A stretch of 64,000 bases of DNA from Brevundimonas fluminis (lineage in GTDB: Bacteria; Pseudomonadota; Alphaproteobacteria; Caulobacterales; Caulobacteraceae), in NCBI RefSeq assembly GCF_003934285.1, contig NZ_RQWJ01000002.1:186001-250000 (forward strand). Direction: 5' to 3'. A program made the translations under genes and the position numbers. This document shows positions 36,315 to 44,950 of this stretch, in pieces. The notes under the pieces are model-generated. The model saw nothing but the letters and a program-made list of their open reading frames with translations, did not search any database and had not been told where the DNA came from. How positions within the stretch are numbered: position 1 is the first letter of the stretch; every line of letters starts with the position of its first letter.

Positions 36315-36337
36315 GATCTCGGTCTTTCTCGCGTGCG

Positions 36338-36736
36338 TCAGTCCGGCCGGACCTGGTCGGCCAGCGTCTGGAGCAGGGTCTCGTTTCCGGTGAAGCCCAG
36401 GTTGTGGAAGCGGCAGTTTCGGAAGGTGCAGTCCCGCACGGGGATCGATCCGACCGCCATGGTCCCGTTCAGCGACCGGAACAACATGCCGCGCACGTCG
36501 CCGTCGCACGGGCCGAAGTCGACGCCGTCGAACGTCGTGCCGTCCAGCACGAGGACCAGGGCGGGGCCGTCGATCACGCAGTCCACGAAGGTCCGCCCCT
36601 CGATCACGCCGCCGCCGCCCGCCTGCGTCAGGGCCCGGTAGAGGTCGGACAGGGCGAACCGTCCGCCCCGGAATTCCCGGGCCCGGGGGTCCATCTCGCG
36701 CGCCGCGGGGGTCTGCAGCAGGGTCGGTTCGGTCAT
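36338..36736 (-). CDS. Beta-helix-like protein nested between pheS and pheT (paralog 1)
   Basis: The 132-residue protein reads [39 protein letters not shown], then [45 protein letters not shown]. It is the tandem paralog of the next gene downstream. Its ATG overlaps the pheS stop (ATGA), and 23 bp separate it from paralog 2. No catalytic residues or membrane segments are visible. The invariant C-x-F-x-x-C-R-F element in both copies suggests a stacked fold. Its role is unknown. Confidence 0.82.
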   Translation of the reverse strand: MTEPTLLQTPAAREMDPRAREFRGGRFALSDLYRALTQAGGGGVIEGRTFVDCVIDGPALVLVLDGTTFDGVDFGPCDGDVRGMLFRSLNGTMAVGSIPVRDCTFRNCRFHNLGFTGNETLLQTLADQVRPD

Positions 36737-37809
36737 GACAGGCCTCCGGCCGAGGACGGCGCCGCGAACGGCGAGAAGCCATAGTGCGCCAGCCAGCGCA
36801 CGTCGGCGTCGAACATGGGGCGCAGGTCCGGGATGCCGTACTTCAGCATGGCCAGGCGGTCCACGCCCATGCCGAAGGCGAAGCCCTGCCATTCCTCGGG
36901 GTCCAGACCGCAGGCGCGCAGGACGTTGGGATGCACCATCCCGCAGCCCAGGATCTCCATCCAGTCGTCGCCCTCGTTCAGCTTCAGCGTGCCGCCGGAG
37001 CGGTCGCATCGGATGTCCATCTCGGCCGAGGGCTCTGTGAAGGGGAAGTGGTGCGGGCGAAAGCGGGCCTGGATGCCGTCCAGCTCGAAGAAGCGGGCGA
37101 CGAAGGTCTCCAGCGTCCACTTCAGGTGGCCCATGTGGACGCCCTTGTCGATCACCAGGCCCTCGACCTGATGGAACATGGGCGTGTGGGTGGCGTCCGA
37201 GTCCTTCCGGAAGGTGCGGCCCGGCGCGACGATGCGGATCGGCGGCGTCTGGCTCATCATCGTCCGCACCTGCACCGGGCTGGTGTGGGTGCGCAGCACC
37301 TTGCGCTCGCCCGTCTGCGGGTCGGGTTTCAGGAAGAAGGTGTCGTGCATCTCCCGCGCCGGATGCTTGGGCGGGAAGTTCAGGGCCGTGAAGTTGTGGA
37401 AGTCGTCCTCGACGTCCGGCCCCTCGGCCACGGCGAAGCCCATGTCGGCGAACAGGGAGATCATCTCCTCCATCACCTGCATGGTGGGGTGGACCCCGCC
37501 CTTGCGGCGCGGCCGCGCCGGCAACGACAGGTCGACGCGCTCGGCCTGCAGCCGGGACTCCAGCTCGGCGGCCTCCAGCTCGGCCTTGCGGGCGCCCAGG
37601 GCCGACTGCACGCGGTCGCGCAGACCGTTGATGACCGGCCCCTTCTCGCGCCGCTCCTCCGGGCTCATCGCCCCCATGCCCTTCAGCAGGCCCGAGATCG
37701 TGCCCGACTTGCCGAGGGCGGCGACGCGCAGCTCCTCGACCTCGGCCGCGGTCTCCGCCGCGCCGATCGCGTTGATCAGATCAAGTTCGAGCTGGTTCAG
37801 GTCGGTCAT
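36733..37809 (-). CDS. pheS: Phenylalanyl-tRNA synthetase alpha subunit
   Basis: The 358-residue catalytic subunit has an N-terminal coiled coil (about 1-90), then the class II motifs: motif 2 [47 protein letters not shown] and motif 3 [22 protein letters not shown]. It also has the Phe-binding [13 protein letters not shown]. Length is normal. It starts the operon pheS-paralog 1-paralog 2-pheT, with 4-bp overlaps at both its own end and the pheT start. Confidence 0.97.
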   Translation of the reverse strand: MTDLNQLELDLINAIGAAETAAEVEELRVAALGKSGTISGLLKGMGAMSPEERREKGPVINGLRDRVQSALGARKAELEAAELESRLQAERVDLSLPARPRRKGGVHPTMQVMEEMISLFADMGFAVAEGPDVEDDFHNFTALNFPPKHPAREMHDTFFLKPDPQTGERKVLRTHTSPVQVRTMMSQTPPIRIVAPGRTFRKDSDATHTPMFHQVEGLVIDKGVHMGHLKWTLETFVARFFELDGIQARFRPHHFPFTEPSAEMDIRCDRSGGTLKLNEGDDWMEILGCGMVHPNVLRACGLDPEEWQGFAFGMGVDRLAMLKYGIPDLRPMFDADVRWLAHYGFSPFAAPSSAGGLS

Positions 37810-37880
37810 GTCGCGCAGCCTGTAGCGGCCGCGAGGCGGTTCGTCATCCCCGGCGCCGCGTCGCGGGCGTCGTCGCCCGC

Positions 37881-39845
37881 TCAGTCGACGGGATTGTGCT
37901 CACCCAGAAACCGGACCGTCTCGGCCAGCACGCGCCGGCGCGTCCCGGTGTTCGACAGCCAGTGGTCCTCGCCGGCGAGCTCGATCAGCTCATGAGGCTT
38001 GCCCGCGCGTCGCAGAGCCTCCGCCATCGCCCGGCTCTGGAAGATCGGCACGACGGTGTCGTCCCGGCCGTGGATCAACAGGATGGGCGCGTCGGCCTGC
38101 TCAGCGAGCCTCGCCGGAGACCTCTCGTCCAGCGAACGATCGCCCAGGCGTTCCGCGCCCATGAAGCGGCTCCAGTAACGGACCGTGTCGTTGTCGCGGC
38201 GCGATCCCATCGCGGCCTCGTGATCCACCATCCGCCGCAGGTCGGAGACGCCGGCCACGGCGACGGCGCATCTGTAGACCCCGCGGTCCAGCGTCGGGCC
38301 CGCCATCGCCGCATATCCTCCATAGCTGGCCCCGACGATGCAGACGCGCGACGGATCGATCACGCCCGCGCCGGCCAGATGGCGGACCCCGTCGGAGAGG
38401 TCGGTCTGCATCTTGCGGCCCCACTCGCCGTACCCGGCCTCCATGAAGGCTTGGCCGTAACCGGTCGATCCGCGGAAGTTGGCCTGCAGGACGGCGTAGC
38501 CTTCCGCCGCCAGCGCCTGTCCCCACCAGTCGAACCCGGCGGTGTCCCGCGCGGCGGGTCCCCCGTGGGCCAGAACCACCAGCGGCAGGCCCTGCGGCTC
38601 CTTGCCCGACGGCAGCGTCAGATAGCCGTTGATCTCCAGTCCGTCCGCCGCACGATAGGACAGCGGCATGATCTGGGCCACATGGGCGGGTTCGATGTCG
38701 GGATAGGCGGCGCCCACGTCGGTGAAGGCTCCGAGTTCCAGATCGACGAAGTGGTACGATCCGGAATCTCCCGTCCCGCTGGTGAACGCCACCGCGCTCG
38801 TCAGGTCGTCGCTCCAGCCGACCAGTTCCGGCGCCCGGCCGGGCAGCGCCTTCTCCACGGCGTCCCACAGCACCAGCGCCGCGTCGTCGAAGAAGGCATA
38901 GCGCATTCCGTCCTCCTCGACCCGCCTCACGCCGATCAGCCGCCGCGTCGCGGGGTGAAACAGCATCCCGGTCGGGTCGAACTCGAACCGCAGCGGTCGC
39001 CACTCGCCCGATTTCATGTCGACGTCGAAGAACCGGGTCGGCGTGCGCCCGCCACGATCCAGATCCGGGCGATCGGCGACCACGATCACGCTCTCGCCCT
39101 CGAGGCCCAGCCCGACCAGTCCCGGCAGGTCGACCGGCGCCTCGGTCCGCCAGACTTCGCGGTACCCGTTCCCCTCGCGCAAATGCAGGCTCCAGACCTT
39201 CGTGCGCTGGTCGTACTCCGAGCGGGCGACGGCGCGCCCGTCGACGCCGAGCAGATAATCGTCGACCTCGCGGCCCATGCGCTCGGCGAGCCGGGCGCGG
39301 CCGCTTTGCGGATCGACGCGGTACAGGTCGATTCCCGAGGTGAACGAGTGGGCGCGGACGAGCAGCGTAGCCCCGTCCGTCCCGACCACCTCGGCGGGGC
39401 CCATCAGCGCAGGGAACATGTCGGGGTCCCGCGCCAGCATCGGCGTGACCCGCTCGGCGGCGGGTTCGAAGACCCGAGCGAAGAACAGCTCCTCCTTCAC
39501 CAGTCCGAGGTCCGGCAGGAACTCGGTCGAGGACACGGTGACCAGCACCTGCTCCTCGTCGATCCACTGGACGTCGCGCACCTTCACCTCGCCGATTCCG
39601 GCCCGACCGACCACCGTCCGGTCGTCCATGTCGACCACGGACAGCACGCGCGTCTCGCCCGAGACGCCCACGAACGCCAGACGACGCCCGGTCGGCGACA
39701 GGGCGACCAGTTCGACCGCCGGCAAGGCGCCGTAGGCCGACAGGGGCGGCTTGCTCCCGGTGGGCGGCGGGGCTTGGGCGACGCAGACCGCGGGGGCCAG
39801 GGCGGCGATCATGGCCGCAAGGCCGAGCCGAAAGACTGAACGCAT
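37881..39845 (-). CDS. Exported prolyl-oligopeptidase (S9) family peptidase
   Basis: The 654-residue protein has a signal peptide ([24 protein letters not shown]) and a seven-bladed propeller-like N-terminal region. The C-terminal alpha/beta-hydrolase domain shows [13 protein letters not shown], nucleophile motif [12 protein letters not shown], acid HGRDDTVVP and catalytic His in [15 protein letters not shown] is typical of the S9C-like/DAP branch. It is expected to cleave short peptides in the periplasm. It is monocistronic, flanked by pheS upstream of its end and by rplT on the other side. Confidence 0.92.
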   Translation of the reverse strand: MRSVFRLGLAAMIAALAPAVCVAQAPPPTGSKPPLSAYGALPAVELVALSPTGRRLAFVGVSGETRVLSVVDMDDRTVVGRAGIGEVKVRDVQWIDEEQVLVTVSSTEFLPDLGLVKEELFFARVFEPAAERVTPMLARDPDMFPALMGPAEVVGTDGATLLVRAHSFTSGIDLYRVDPQSGRARLAERMGREVDDYLLGVDGRAVARSEYDQRTKVWSLHLREGNGYREVWRTEAPVDLPGLVGLGLEGESVIVVADRPDLDRGGRTPTRFFDVDMKSGEWRPLRFEFDPTGMLFHPATRRLIGVRRVEEDGMRYAFFDDAALVLWDAVEKALPGRAPELVGWSDDLTSAVAFTSGTGDSGSYHFVDLELGAFTDVGAAYPDIEPAHVAQIMPLSYRAADGLEINGYLTLPSGKEPQGLPLVVLAHGGPAARDTAGFDWWGQALAAEGYAVLQANFRGSTGYGQAFMEAGYGEWGRKMQTDLSDGVRHLAGAGVIDPSRVCIVGASYGGYAAMAGPTLDRGVYRCAVAVAGVSDLRRMVDHEAAMGSRRDNDTVRYWSRFMGAERLGDRSLDERSPARLAEQADAPILLIHGRDDTVVPIFQSRAMAEALRRAGKPHELIELAGEDHWLSNTGTRRRVLAETVRFLGEHNPVD

Positions 39846-39913
39846 GACGCACCCCCCGAACTTCGCCCGTTATTCCACAGTCCCGGGCAATCTCAACCGG
39901 GGCGCGCAATGCG

Positions 39914-39945
39914 AAAAGCCCCCCGGCGCGGGCCGGGGGGCTTTT
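39914..39945 (-). terminator. Strong terminator after rplT (bidirectional shape)
   Basis: AAAAGCCCCCCGG pairs with CCGGGGGGCTTTT. On the minus strand it ends the rpmI-rplT unit with TTTT. The A tract on the other side gives the same shape on the plus strand. Confidence 0.9.
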
Positions 39946-39968
39946 GCGGTTTCCGTGTCCGGAATGCC

Positions 39969-40337
39969 TTAGGCCGCGGCCTTCTTGTCCAGCGCTTCGC
40001 GGACCTTGCCGGCGATGGCGGCGAAGCCGGCGTCGTCCGCGGCGATCGCGGCCATGACCTTGCGGTCCATCTCGATGCCGGCCAGCGACAGGCCGTGCAT
40101 GAACTGGGAATAGGTCATGTCGTGCAGGCGGGCGGCGGCGTTGATGCGCTGGATCCACAGGGCGCGGAACGAGCGCTTCTTGTTGCGGCGGTCGCGATAG
40201 GCGTATTGCCCGGCGCGGTCCACGGCCGCCTTGGCGGCGCGGATGGTGTTCTTGCGGCGGCCGTAGAAGCCCTTGGCCTGCTTCAGGACCTTCTTGTGCT
40301 TGGCGTGGGACGTGACGCCCCGGGTGACGCGAGCCAT
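39969..40337 (-). CDS. rplT: 50S ribosomal protein L20
   Basis: The 122-residue protein is a canonical L20 ([70 protein letters not shown]...YSQFMHGL). It is essential for early 50S assembly and in other bacteria represses its own operon. It follows rpmI after 107 bp that contain palindrome copy C, an unusually long spacer for this pair. Confidence 0.98.
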   Translation of the reverse strand: MARVTRGVTSHAKHKKVLKQAKGFYGRRKNTIRAAKAAVDRAGQYAYRDRRNKKRSFRALWIQRINAAARLHDMTYSQFMHGLSLAGIEMDRKVMAAIAADDAGFAAIAGKVREALDKKAAA

Positions 40338-40357
40338 GATGTTTCTCTTCGAGAAGG

Positions 40358-40399
40358 GCCCCTACCGTTCGCCGCGCGGCGGCTCACTGCTTGAGGGGC
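40358..40399 (+). repeat. Dispersed palindrome, copy C
   Basis: Outer stem GCCCCT/AGGGGC and inner hairpin GCCGC-gcg-GCGGC. It lies in the rpmI-rplT spacer on the opposite strand orientation to those genes, 45 nt after the rpmI stop and 20 nt before rplT. Confidence 0.85.
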
Positions 40400-40444
40400 G
40401 TGTGTTCAAATTCAGGGTTGAGGATCAGTCCTTGCGCGCGCCGG

Positions 40445-40642
40445 TCAGGCGTACGGCATGTAGGTCTTGATCTTCCTGGCGTCGGCGTCCGACATCACCG
40501 CGGTGCCGCGGTTCTGACGGATGTACTTCGAGTTGTGGCTGATCAGGCGGTGGCGCTTGCCGGCGACCCCTGCCTTCACCTTGCCCGACGCGGTGAATTT
40601 GAAGCGCTTCTTGGCGCCCGACTTCGTCTTCAGCTTCGGCAT
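40445..40642 (-). CDS. rpmI: 50S ribosomal protein L35
   Basis: The 65-residue protein is a canonical L35 ([65 protein letters not shown]). The ATG at 40642 is the conserved start; upstream in-frame residues are not L35-like. A terminator separates it from infC, so rpmI-rplT has its own promoter somewhere in 40643-40806, which I could not place confidently. Confidence 0.97.
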   Translation of the reverse strand: MPKLKTKSGAKKRFKFTASGKVKAGVAGKRHRLISHNSKYIRQNRGTAVMSDADARKIKTYMPYA

Positions 40643-40806
40643 TTTCACTCTCTCATTTTGAGAGGCCATCGCCTGTCGGCCACTTGAGCCCGACGGGACG
40701 ACGACCTTGATTTAGGACCGCCCAGGCATGCCTGTTCGCCCGGCGGTCCGGTACGCGAAGGCGCGGCTTTTAGAAGAAGCGGCCGCCGAACGCAATGGGA
40801 CTCGCG

Positions 40807-40834
40807 AAAACGCCCCGCCGGGCGGGCGGGGCGT
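40807..40834 (-). terminator. Intrinsic terminator after infC
   Basis: On the minus strand CGCCCCGCC and GGCGGGGCG form a 9-bp stem with a 5-nt loop, followed by TTTT. It lies 25 nt past the infC stop and uncouples infC from rpmI-rplT. Confidence 0.85.
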
Positions 40835-40858
40835 CGTGGGTCCGGTGATCGCGAGGGC

Positions 40859-41392
40859 CTACTTCGGCGCCAGGATCATGATCATCTGGCGGCCCTCCAT
40901 GCGGGGGGCGTACTCGACCTTGGCGACTTCCTCGAAGTCGGCCTGCACCTTGTTGAGCAGCTTCATGCCCAGTTCGGGGTGGGCCATCTCGCGGCCGCGG
41001 AAGCGCAGGGTCACCTTGACCTTGTCGCCCTCCTCGAAGAAGCGCGTCATGGCCTTGGCCTTCACGTCGTAGTCGTGGGTGTCGATGTTGGGCCGGAGCT
41101 TGATCTCCTTCAGTTCGACGACCTTCTGCTTCTTGCGGGCGGCGGCCTTCTTCTTCTGCTCCTCGAAGCGGAATTTGCCGTAGTCGAGGATCTTGCAGAC
41201 CGGCGGCTCGGACGTCGACACGATCTGAACCAGGTCCAGGCCCGCCTCCTCGGCGGCCTCCAGCGCGGCCGACAGGGGCATGACGCCCTGCTTCTCGCCG
41301 TTCTGGTCGATCAGAAGCACCCGCGGCGCGCGGATGTCCTGGTTCATCGGGGGGCCGTCCTTCACGGGCGGCGCTTGCATCGGTCTACGAAT
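40859..41392 (-). CDS. infC: Translation initiation factor IF-3, probable ATT start
   Basis: The 177-residue protein has the IF3 N-domain ([59 protein letters not shown]), linker and C-domain ([52 protein letters not shown]). The first ATG (41380) has no site at usable distance. AAGGAA at 41402-41407 sits 9 nt before an in-frame ATT at 41392, giving [13 protein letters not shown], the normal alphaproteobacterial N-terminus. An AUU start is the known basis of IF3 autoregulation in E. coli, so I take 41392 as the start. Confidence 0.93.
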   Translation of the reverse strand: MRRPMQAPPVKDGPPMNQDIRAPRVLLIDQNGEKQGVMPLSAALEAAEEAGLDLVQIVSTSEPPVCKILDYGKFRFEEQKKKAAARKKQKVVELKEIKLRPNIDTHDYDVKAKAMTRFFEEGDKVKVTLRFRGREMAHPELGMKLLNKVQADFEEVAKVEYAPRMEGRQMIMILAPK

Positions 41393-41468
41393 GGGCGTCG
41401 GTTCCTTGTCTGTTCAATCGCGGTGAGCGGCGGGCGCGCGTGCGCCTGCGGTCCCTCTCCGCCCGTCC

Positions 41469-41497
41469 AATATGCCGTCGCGCGGCCTTTTCTTCAA
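41469..41497 (-). promoter_or_regulatory. Candidate infC promoter
   Basis: On the minus strand TTGAAG (-35, 41492-41497) and CATATT (-10, 41469-41474) are separated by 17 nt. The predicted start would leave a leader of roughly 70 nt before the ATT codon. Confidence 0.55.
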
Positions 41498-41510
41498 GGC
41501 GGGCCCGGAT

Positions 41511-42458
41511 TCAGGCGCGCGGGAAAGCGTCGTGGAGCTCGATCACGGCCGAAAGGACACGGTCCACGGTGAGGTCCTCGATCGGCGCGAACTGGCCGCG
41601 GACCTCGTTCGAGGCCACGGTGCGCGTGCGGGGACCCCACGGGCCGTACAGCCACCATTCGGTCGGTCCGAACAGGCCCAGCGTCGGGCGGCCCGCCGCG
41701 GCCGAGACGTGCATCAGGCCGGAATCGTTGCCGACGAACAGGGCGGCGCGGTCGATGGCGGCGGCCGAGGCCAGGATGTCGCCCTTGCCGACGAAGTCGA
41801 TGCCGCGCGGTCCCGCCGCCTCCAGCGCAGGGGTCGCCGGCGGCCGGTCTCCGGGCCCGCCGACGGGCATGAAGCGCCAGCCGTCGAAGCGCGGCTCGAC
41901 CTTCAGCTTCTCGACCAGGGCGCCCCAGCGCTCCGCCGGCCAGCTCTTGCCCGGCTGATGGGCTATGGGCGCCAGCGCCAGGATCGGCCCCGGCCCCGCG
42001 CCGCCCGCCAGTTGCGGGTCGATCACCGCCGCCGCCTCGGCGCGGGCGCGGTCGTCCAGAAAGATCTCGGGGTGCAGCGGCGCGGCCGCGCCCATCATGG
42101 CCGTCGCCGTCTCGACCTTGCGGCGGCCGGTCTCCAGCTTTCGGGAATAGACCACGCGGCGCTTCGCGTTCAGCGCCCAGGCCAGGCCCGAGCCGCGCAC
42201 GTCGATCACCAGATCCCAGCGGGTGCCCCGCGCCCGCTTCCAGAGCTCGACCCAGTGTCCCGACAGGGGCTTCTTGTCCAGGGGGATCACCTCGACCACC
42301 CCCGGCGCCGCGCGGAACAGGGGCGAGGGCGGGCGGCCGCAGGCGACGGTGATCTCCGCGCCGGGCAGCTGCCGCCCGATCTCACGGATGACGCCCGAGG
42401 AGATGACGCAGTCGCCGATGCGGTTGGAGGTGACGAACAGGACCTTGGGCGCGGACAT
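41511..42458 (-). CDS. Glycosyltransferase family 9 (heptosyltransferase-like)
   Basis: The 315-residue protein has the GT9 N-terminal block (KVLFVTSNRIGDCVISSGVIREIGRQLPGAEIT) with a conserved Asp, the central DLVIDVRGSGLAWAL, and the nucleotide-sugar-binding C-terminal block FVGNDSGLMHVSAAAGRPTLGLFGPT. GT9 enzymes add heptose or related sugars to the LPS core; the exact sugar here is unknown. It lies alone between infC and a divergent hydrolase. No other LPS gene is adjacent. Confidence 0.92.
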   Translation of the reverse strand: MSAPKVLFVTSNRIGDCVISSGVIREIGRQLPGAEITVACGRPPSPLFRAAPGVVEVIPLDKKPLSGHWVELWKRARGTRWDLVIDVRGSGLAWALNAKRRVVYSRKLETGRRKVETATAMMGAAAPLHPEIFLDDRARAEAAAVIDPQLAGGAGPGPILALAPIAHQPGKSWPAERWGALVEKLKVEPRFDGWRFMPVGGPGDRPPATPALEAAGPRGIDFVGKGDILASAAAIDRAALFVGNDSGLMHVSAAAGRPTLGLFGPTEWWLYGPWGPRTRTVASNEVRGQFAPIEDLTVDRVLSAVIELHDAFPRA

Positions 42459-42515
42459 GACCGGCCCGGTCTAGCCGAGGGTGACGGCGCCGGGAAGTCG
42501 GGGCACAAGGCGGCC

Positions 42516-43289
42516 ATGAGCGAGATCGAACGCCTGACCCGCCCCGACGGCGAAACCCTGGCATTCCGGCGCGTCGTCGGCGACGGCCCCACCGTGCTGT
42601 GGATCGGCGGCTTCCGCTCCGACATGGAGGGGACCAAGGCGCTGGCTCTCGACGCAGCGGCGCGGACCCGCGGCTGGAACTTCGTCCGCTACGACCACTT
42701 CGCCCACGGCGTCTCGTCCGGCGACTGGGAACGGGCCACCGTCGGCCGCTGGCGTGAGGACGCGATCGCCCTCGTCGATCATCTTCAGGGGCCGGTGCTG
42801 CCGGTCGGCTCGTCGATGGGCGGGTGGGTGGCCCTGCTGCTGGCGCAGGCGCGGCCGGAGCGCATGTCGGGACTGGTGCTGATCAATCCGGCGCCCGACT
42901 TCACCGACCGGCTGATGTGGCCCTCGCTGGAGGATCACGTGCGGCAGGCCATCCTGCGCGACGGCCGGGCCGAGATCGAGGAGCCGGGGCTGGGCCGCTA
43001 TGCCCTGACGCGCCGCATGTTCGACGAGGCGCGCGACTGGACGCTGCTGGACGCGGATATTCCGATCGCCTGTCCGGTGCACGTGCTGCAGGGTCGCAGG
43101 GACGACGTGGTTCCGTGGACCCATCAGGTCGCGCTGCTGGAGCGGCTGCCTTCCGCGCCGGTGCGGCTGGAACTGGTCCCGGAAGGCGACCACCGGCTGT
43201 CGACCCCGGGCGATCTGGCCCGGCTGGTCGACGTGGTGTCGGAGATGCGCGGAGTTCAGGCCTTGGGCGCGACCAGCTGGGAGGCCTGA
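42516..43289 (+). CDS. Alpha/beta hydrolase, ABHD10-like
   Basis: The 257-residue cytoplasmic hydrolase has the oxyanion-region WIGGFRSDMEGTKALALD, nucleophile motif GSSMGGWVALLLA, acid QGRRDDVVPW and catalytic His in EGDHRLS. The GGFRSDMxGxKA motif is typical of bacterial relatives of the mitochondrial thioesterase ABHD10. A thioesterase or carboxylesterase activity is likely; the substrate is unknown. Its 3' end overlaps the convergent M23 peptidase gene by 34 bp. Confidence 0.9.
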   Translation: MSEIERLTRPDGETLAFRRVVGDGPTVLWIGGFRSDMEGTKALALDAAARTRGWNFVRYDHFAHGVSSGDWERATVGRWREDAIALVDHLQGPVLPVGSSMGGWVALLLAQARPERMSGLVLINPAPDFTDRLMWPSLEDHVRQAILRDGRAEIEEPGLGRYALTRRMFDEARDWTLLDADIPIACPVHVLQGRRDDVVPWTHQVALLERLPSAPVRLELVPEGDHRLSTPGDLARLVDVVSEMRGVQALGATSWEA

Positions 43290-44599
43290 CCCGCGCGGCG
43301 CTCGCCGCCGGCCAGGATGATGCGGTCGATGCGGGCCTTCTCGGCCCGGAAGGCGGTCAGCTCGGCGCCCGACAGGATCGTGCCTTCCTGGGTCTTCACC
43401 CCGGCCGGATTGATCCGCTGTCCGTTGCGCCAGATCTCATAGTGCAGGTGCGGGCCGGTGGAGGCGCCGGTCGAGCCGACGTAGGCGACGACCTGTCCCT
43501 GACGCACGCGTTGGCCGGCGCGGATGCCGGGCGCATAGCGCGACAGGTGGCCGTAGCCGGACTCAAGACCGTTCGAGTGGCGGATGCGCAGCCAGTTGCC
43601 GTAGCCGCCCCAGCGCCGCGCCTCGACCACCACGCCGTCGGCGGGGGCCACGATCGGCGTGCCGGTGCCGGCGGCGAAGTCGATGCCCTGGTGCATCCGG
43701 CGATAGCCCGAGATCGGGTGACGGCGATACCCGAACGAGGAGCTCATGCGATAGCCGCCGGCCAGCGGCGTGCGCATGAAGGCCGAGCGGGTGTTCTTGC
43801 CCGAGGCGTCGAAATACTGGGTCTCTCCGCCGCCCACGGGCTTGTAGCGATAGAAGACCTGGCCCTTCAGCTCGGCGTAGAGCAGCTCGCCGGTCTCGAC
43901 CACGCGGCCCGTCTCGGTGACGGTGCGGGCGAAGACCAGGGTGAACTCGTCGGAGCCCTTGATGTCCCGGTCCATGTCGAACTTGTGCGAGAACAGCTGC
44001 ACGGCCTTGCGGGTCACGGCGCCCGAGGCGCCCATGCGCTGGGCCGTCGCATAGAGCGAGCCCTTGACCTCGCTCTTCAGCACCACGGTCTCGTGCGTGA
44101 CCTTCTCCTCCAGCGCGCGCAGGCGCAGGGCGCCGTCGAAGGTGCGCGACACGGTCAGCTGGCTGGCCGGACCGGTGCGCATGGTCAGGCCGATCAGGCG
44201 GGTGTCGCCCCGGCCGCCGCGCGGGCGGGCGATGGCGGTCTCGAACTTCAGGCCGGCGCGCAGCTGGCTGACGTCGAAGGCGCCGGCGATGGTGGCGACA
44301 ACGGCCTGGACGTCCGCCACGCCGATGCCGGTGCGGCGCAGGGCCTGTTCGAAGGTCTCGCCGCTGCGGATCTGGACGGGGACGGCCTCGGGCGCGGTCA
44401 GGCCGGCCTGGGCGCCGGCGTTGGCCATGGCGCGGGCCTCCAGCGCTTCCAGCTGCTCGGCGGTCATCGGGGGGAGGGTTTCGGCGCGGACGGGCTGGTA
44501 GACCTTGCCGGCCAGCAGCGTGACGGCCACGGCGGCCAGAACGGTGAACACGTGAGGAGCCAACCGCATGGGCTGGCGACGTGGATCGAACTGAGCCAT
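43256..44599 (-). CDS. M23 family peptidoglycan metallopeptidase
   Basis: The 447-residue protein has a short cytoplasmic start and one membrane segment (VFTVLAAVAVTLLAGKVY). A Csd3/OapA-type region follows (VQIRSGETFEQALRRTGIGVADVQAVVATI), then the LytM domain with MHQGIDFAAGTGTPIVAPADGVVVEA (zinc His and Asp), SGYGHLSRYAPGIRAGQRVRQGQVVAYVGSTG and HLHYEIWRNG. All zinc ligands of an active M23 endopeptidase are present, so it is predicted to cut peptide cross-links, unlike degenerate LytM activators. The start at 44599 precedes the membrane segment. Confidence 0.93.
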   Translation of the reverse strand: MAQFDPRRQPMRLAPHVFTVLAAVAVTLLAGKVYQPVRAETLPPMTAEQLEALEARAMANAGAQAGLTAPEAVPVQIRSGETFEQALRRTGIGVADVQAVVATIAGAFDVSQLRAGLKFETAIARPRGGRGDTRLIGLTMRTGPASQLTVSRTFDGALRLRALEEKVTHETVVLKSEVKGSLYATAQRMGASGAVTRKAVQLFSHKFDMDRDIKGSDEFTLVFARTVTETGRVVETGELLYAELKGQVFYRYKPVGGGETQYFDASGKNTRSAFMRTPLAGGYRMSSSFGYRRHPISGYRRMHQGIDFAAGTGTPIVAPADGVVVEARRWGGYGNWLRIRHSNGLESGYGHLSRYAPGIRAGQRVRQGQVVAYVGSTGASTGPHLHYEIWRNGQRINPAGVKTQEGTILSGAELTAFRAEKARIDRIILAGGERRAGQASQLVAPKA

Positions 44600-44950
44600 C
44601 GGTACCCGGCAAACGACGACGCCCGGCGGCGCCAAACCACTAAGAAGCAAGGTTCGCGCCGGCCCGGTCCCCCCGGAAGCGCGTCTCGCCTATACCCTCT
44701 CGGGGACCCTGTGTGAAGCATCTCCATTACCATTCGTTAAACCGGAAGCCGGGCTTGTGTATTTCCAAGGTTCGGGAACAGAACATCGAGGCGATCCGGC
44801 AGTGAAAACGGCAGAACGGCACGTGAACGTCAGCGCCCGGCGCCCCTTCTTCAGGCCCGGCTTGGCCGCGGGATTGAAAGTGACCTTTGCGCCACTTGGC
44901 CGTGCCCGAAGCGCCACGGCGTCTGCGCACGCCTCCTCTGGCCCGCGCCC
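44600..44950. other. 351-bp divergent intergenic region
   Basis: It lies between the M23 peptidase (minus) and ydbH (plus). It contains the M23 promoter candidate at 44689-44717, a single TTAA at 44736-44739 (CATTCGTTAAACC) and an inverted GTTC-GG-GAAC at about 44771. I find no supported gene and no clear plus-strand promoter for ydbH. Confidence 0.5.
44689..44717 (-). promoter_or_regulatory. Candidate promoter for the M23 peptidase gene
   Basis: On the minus strand TTCACA (44712-44717) and TATAGG (44689-44694) are spaced 17 nt, giving a leader of about 80 nt. Confidence 0.5.

Noticed and set aside
44730..44750. CtrA site (TTAA-N7-TTAA) between the M23 peptidase and ydbH
   Set aside because: Only one TTAA half-site (CGTTAAACC) is present; the second half does not match.
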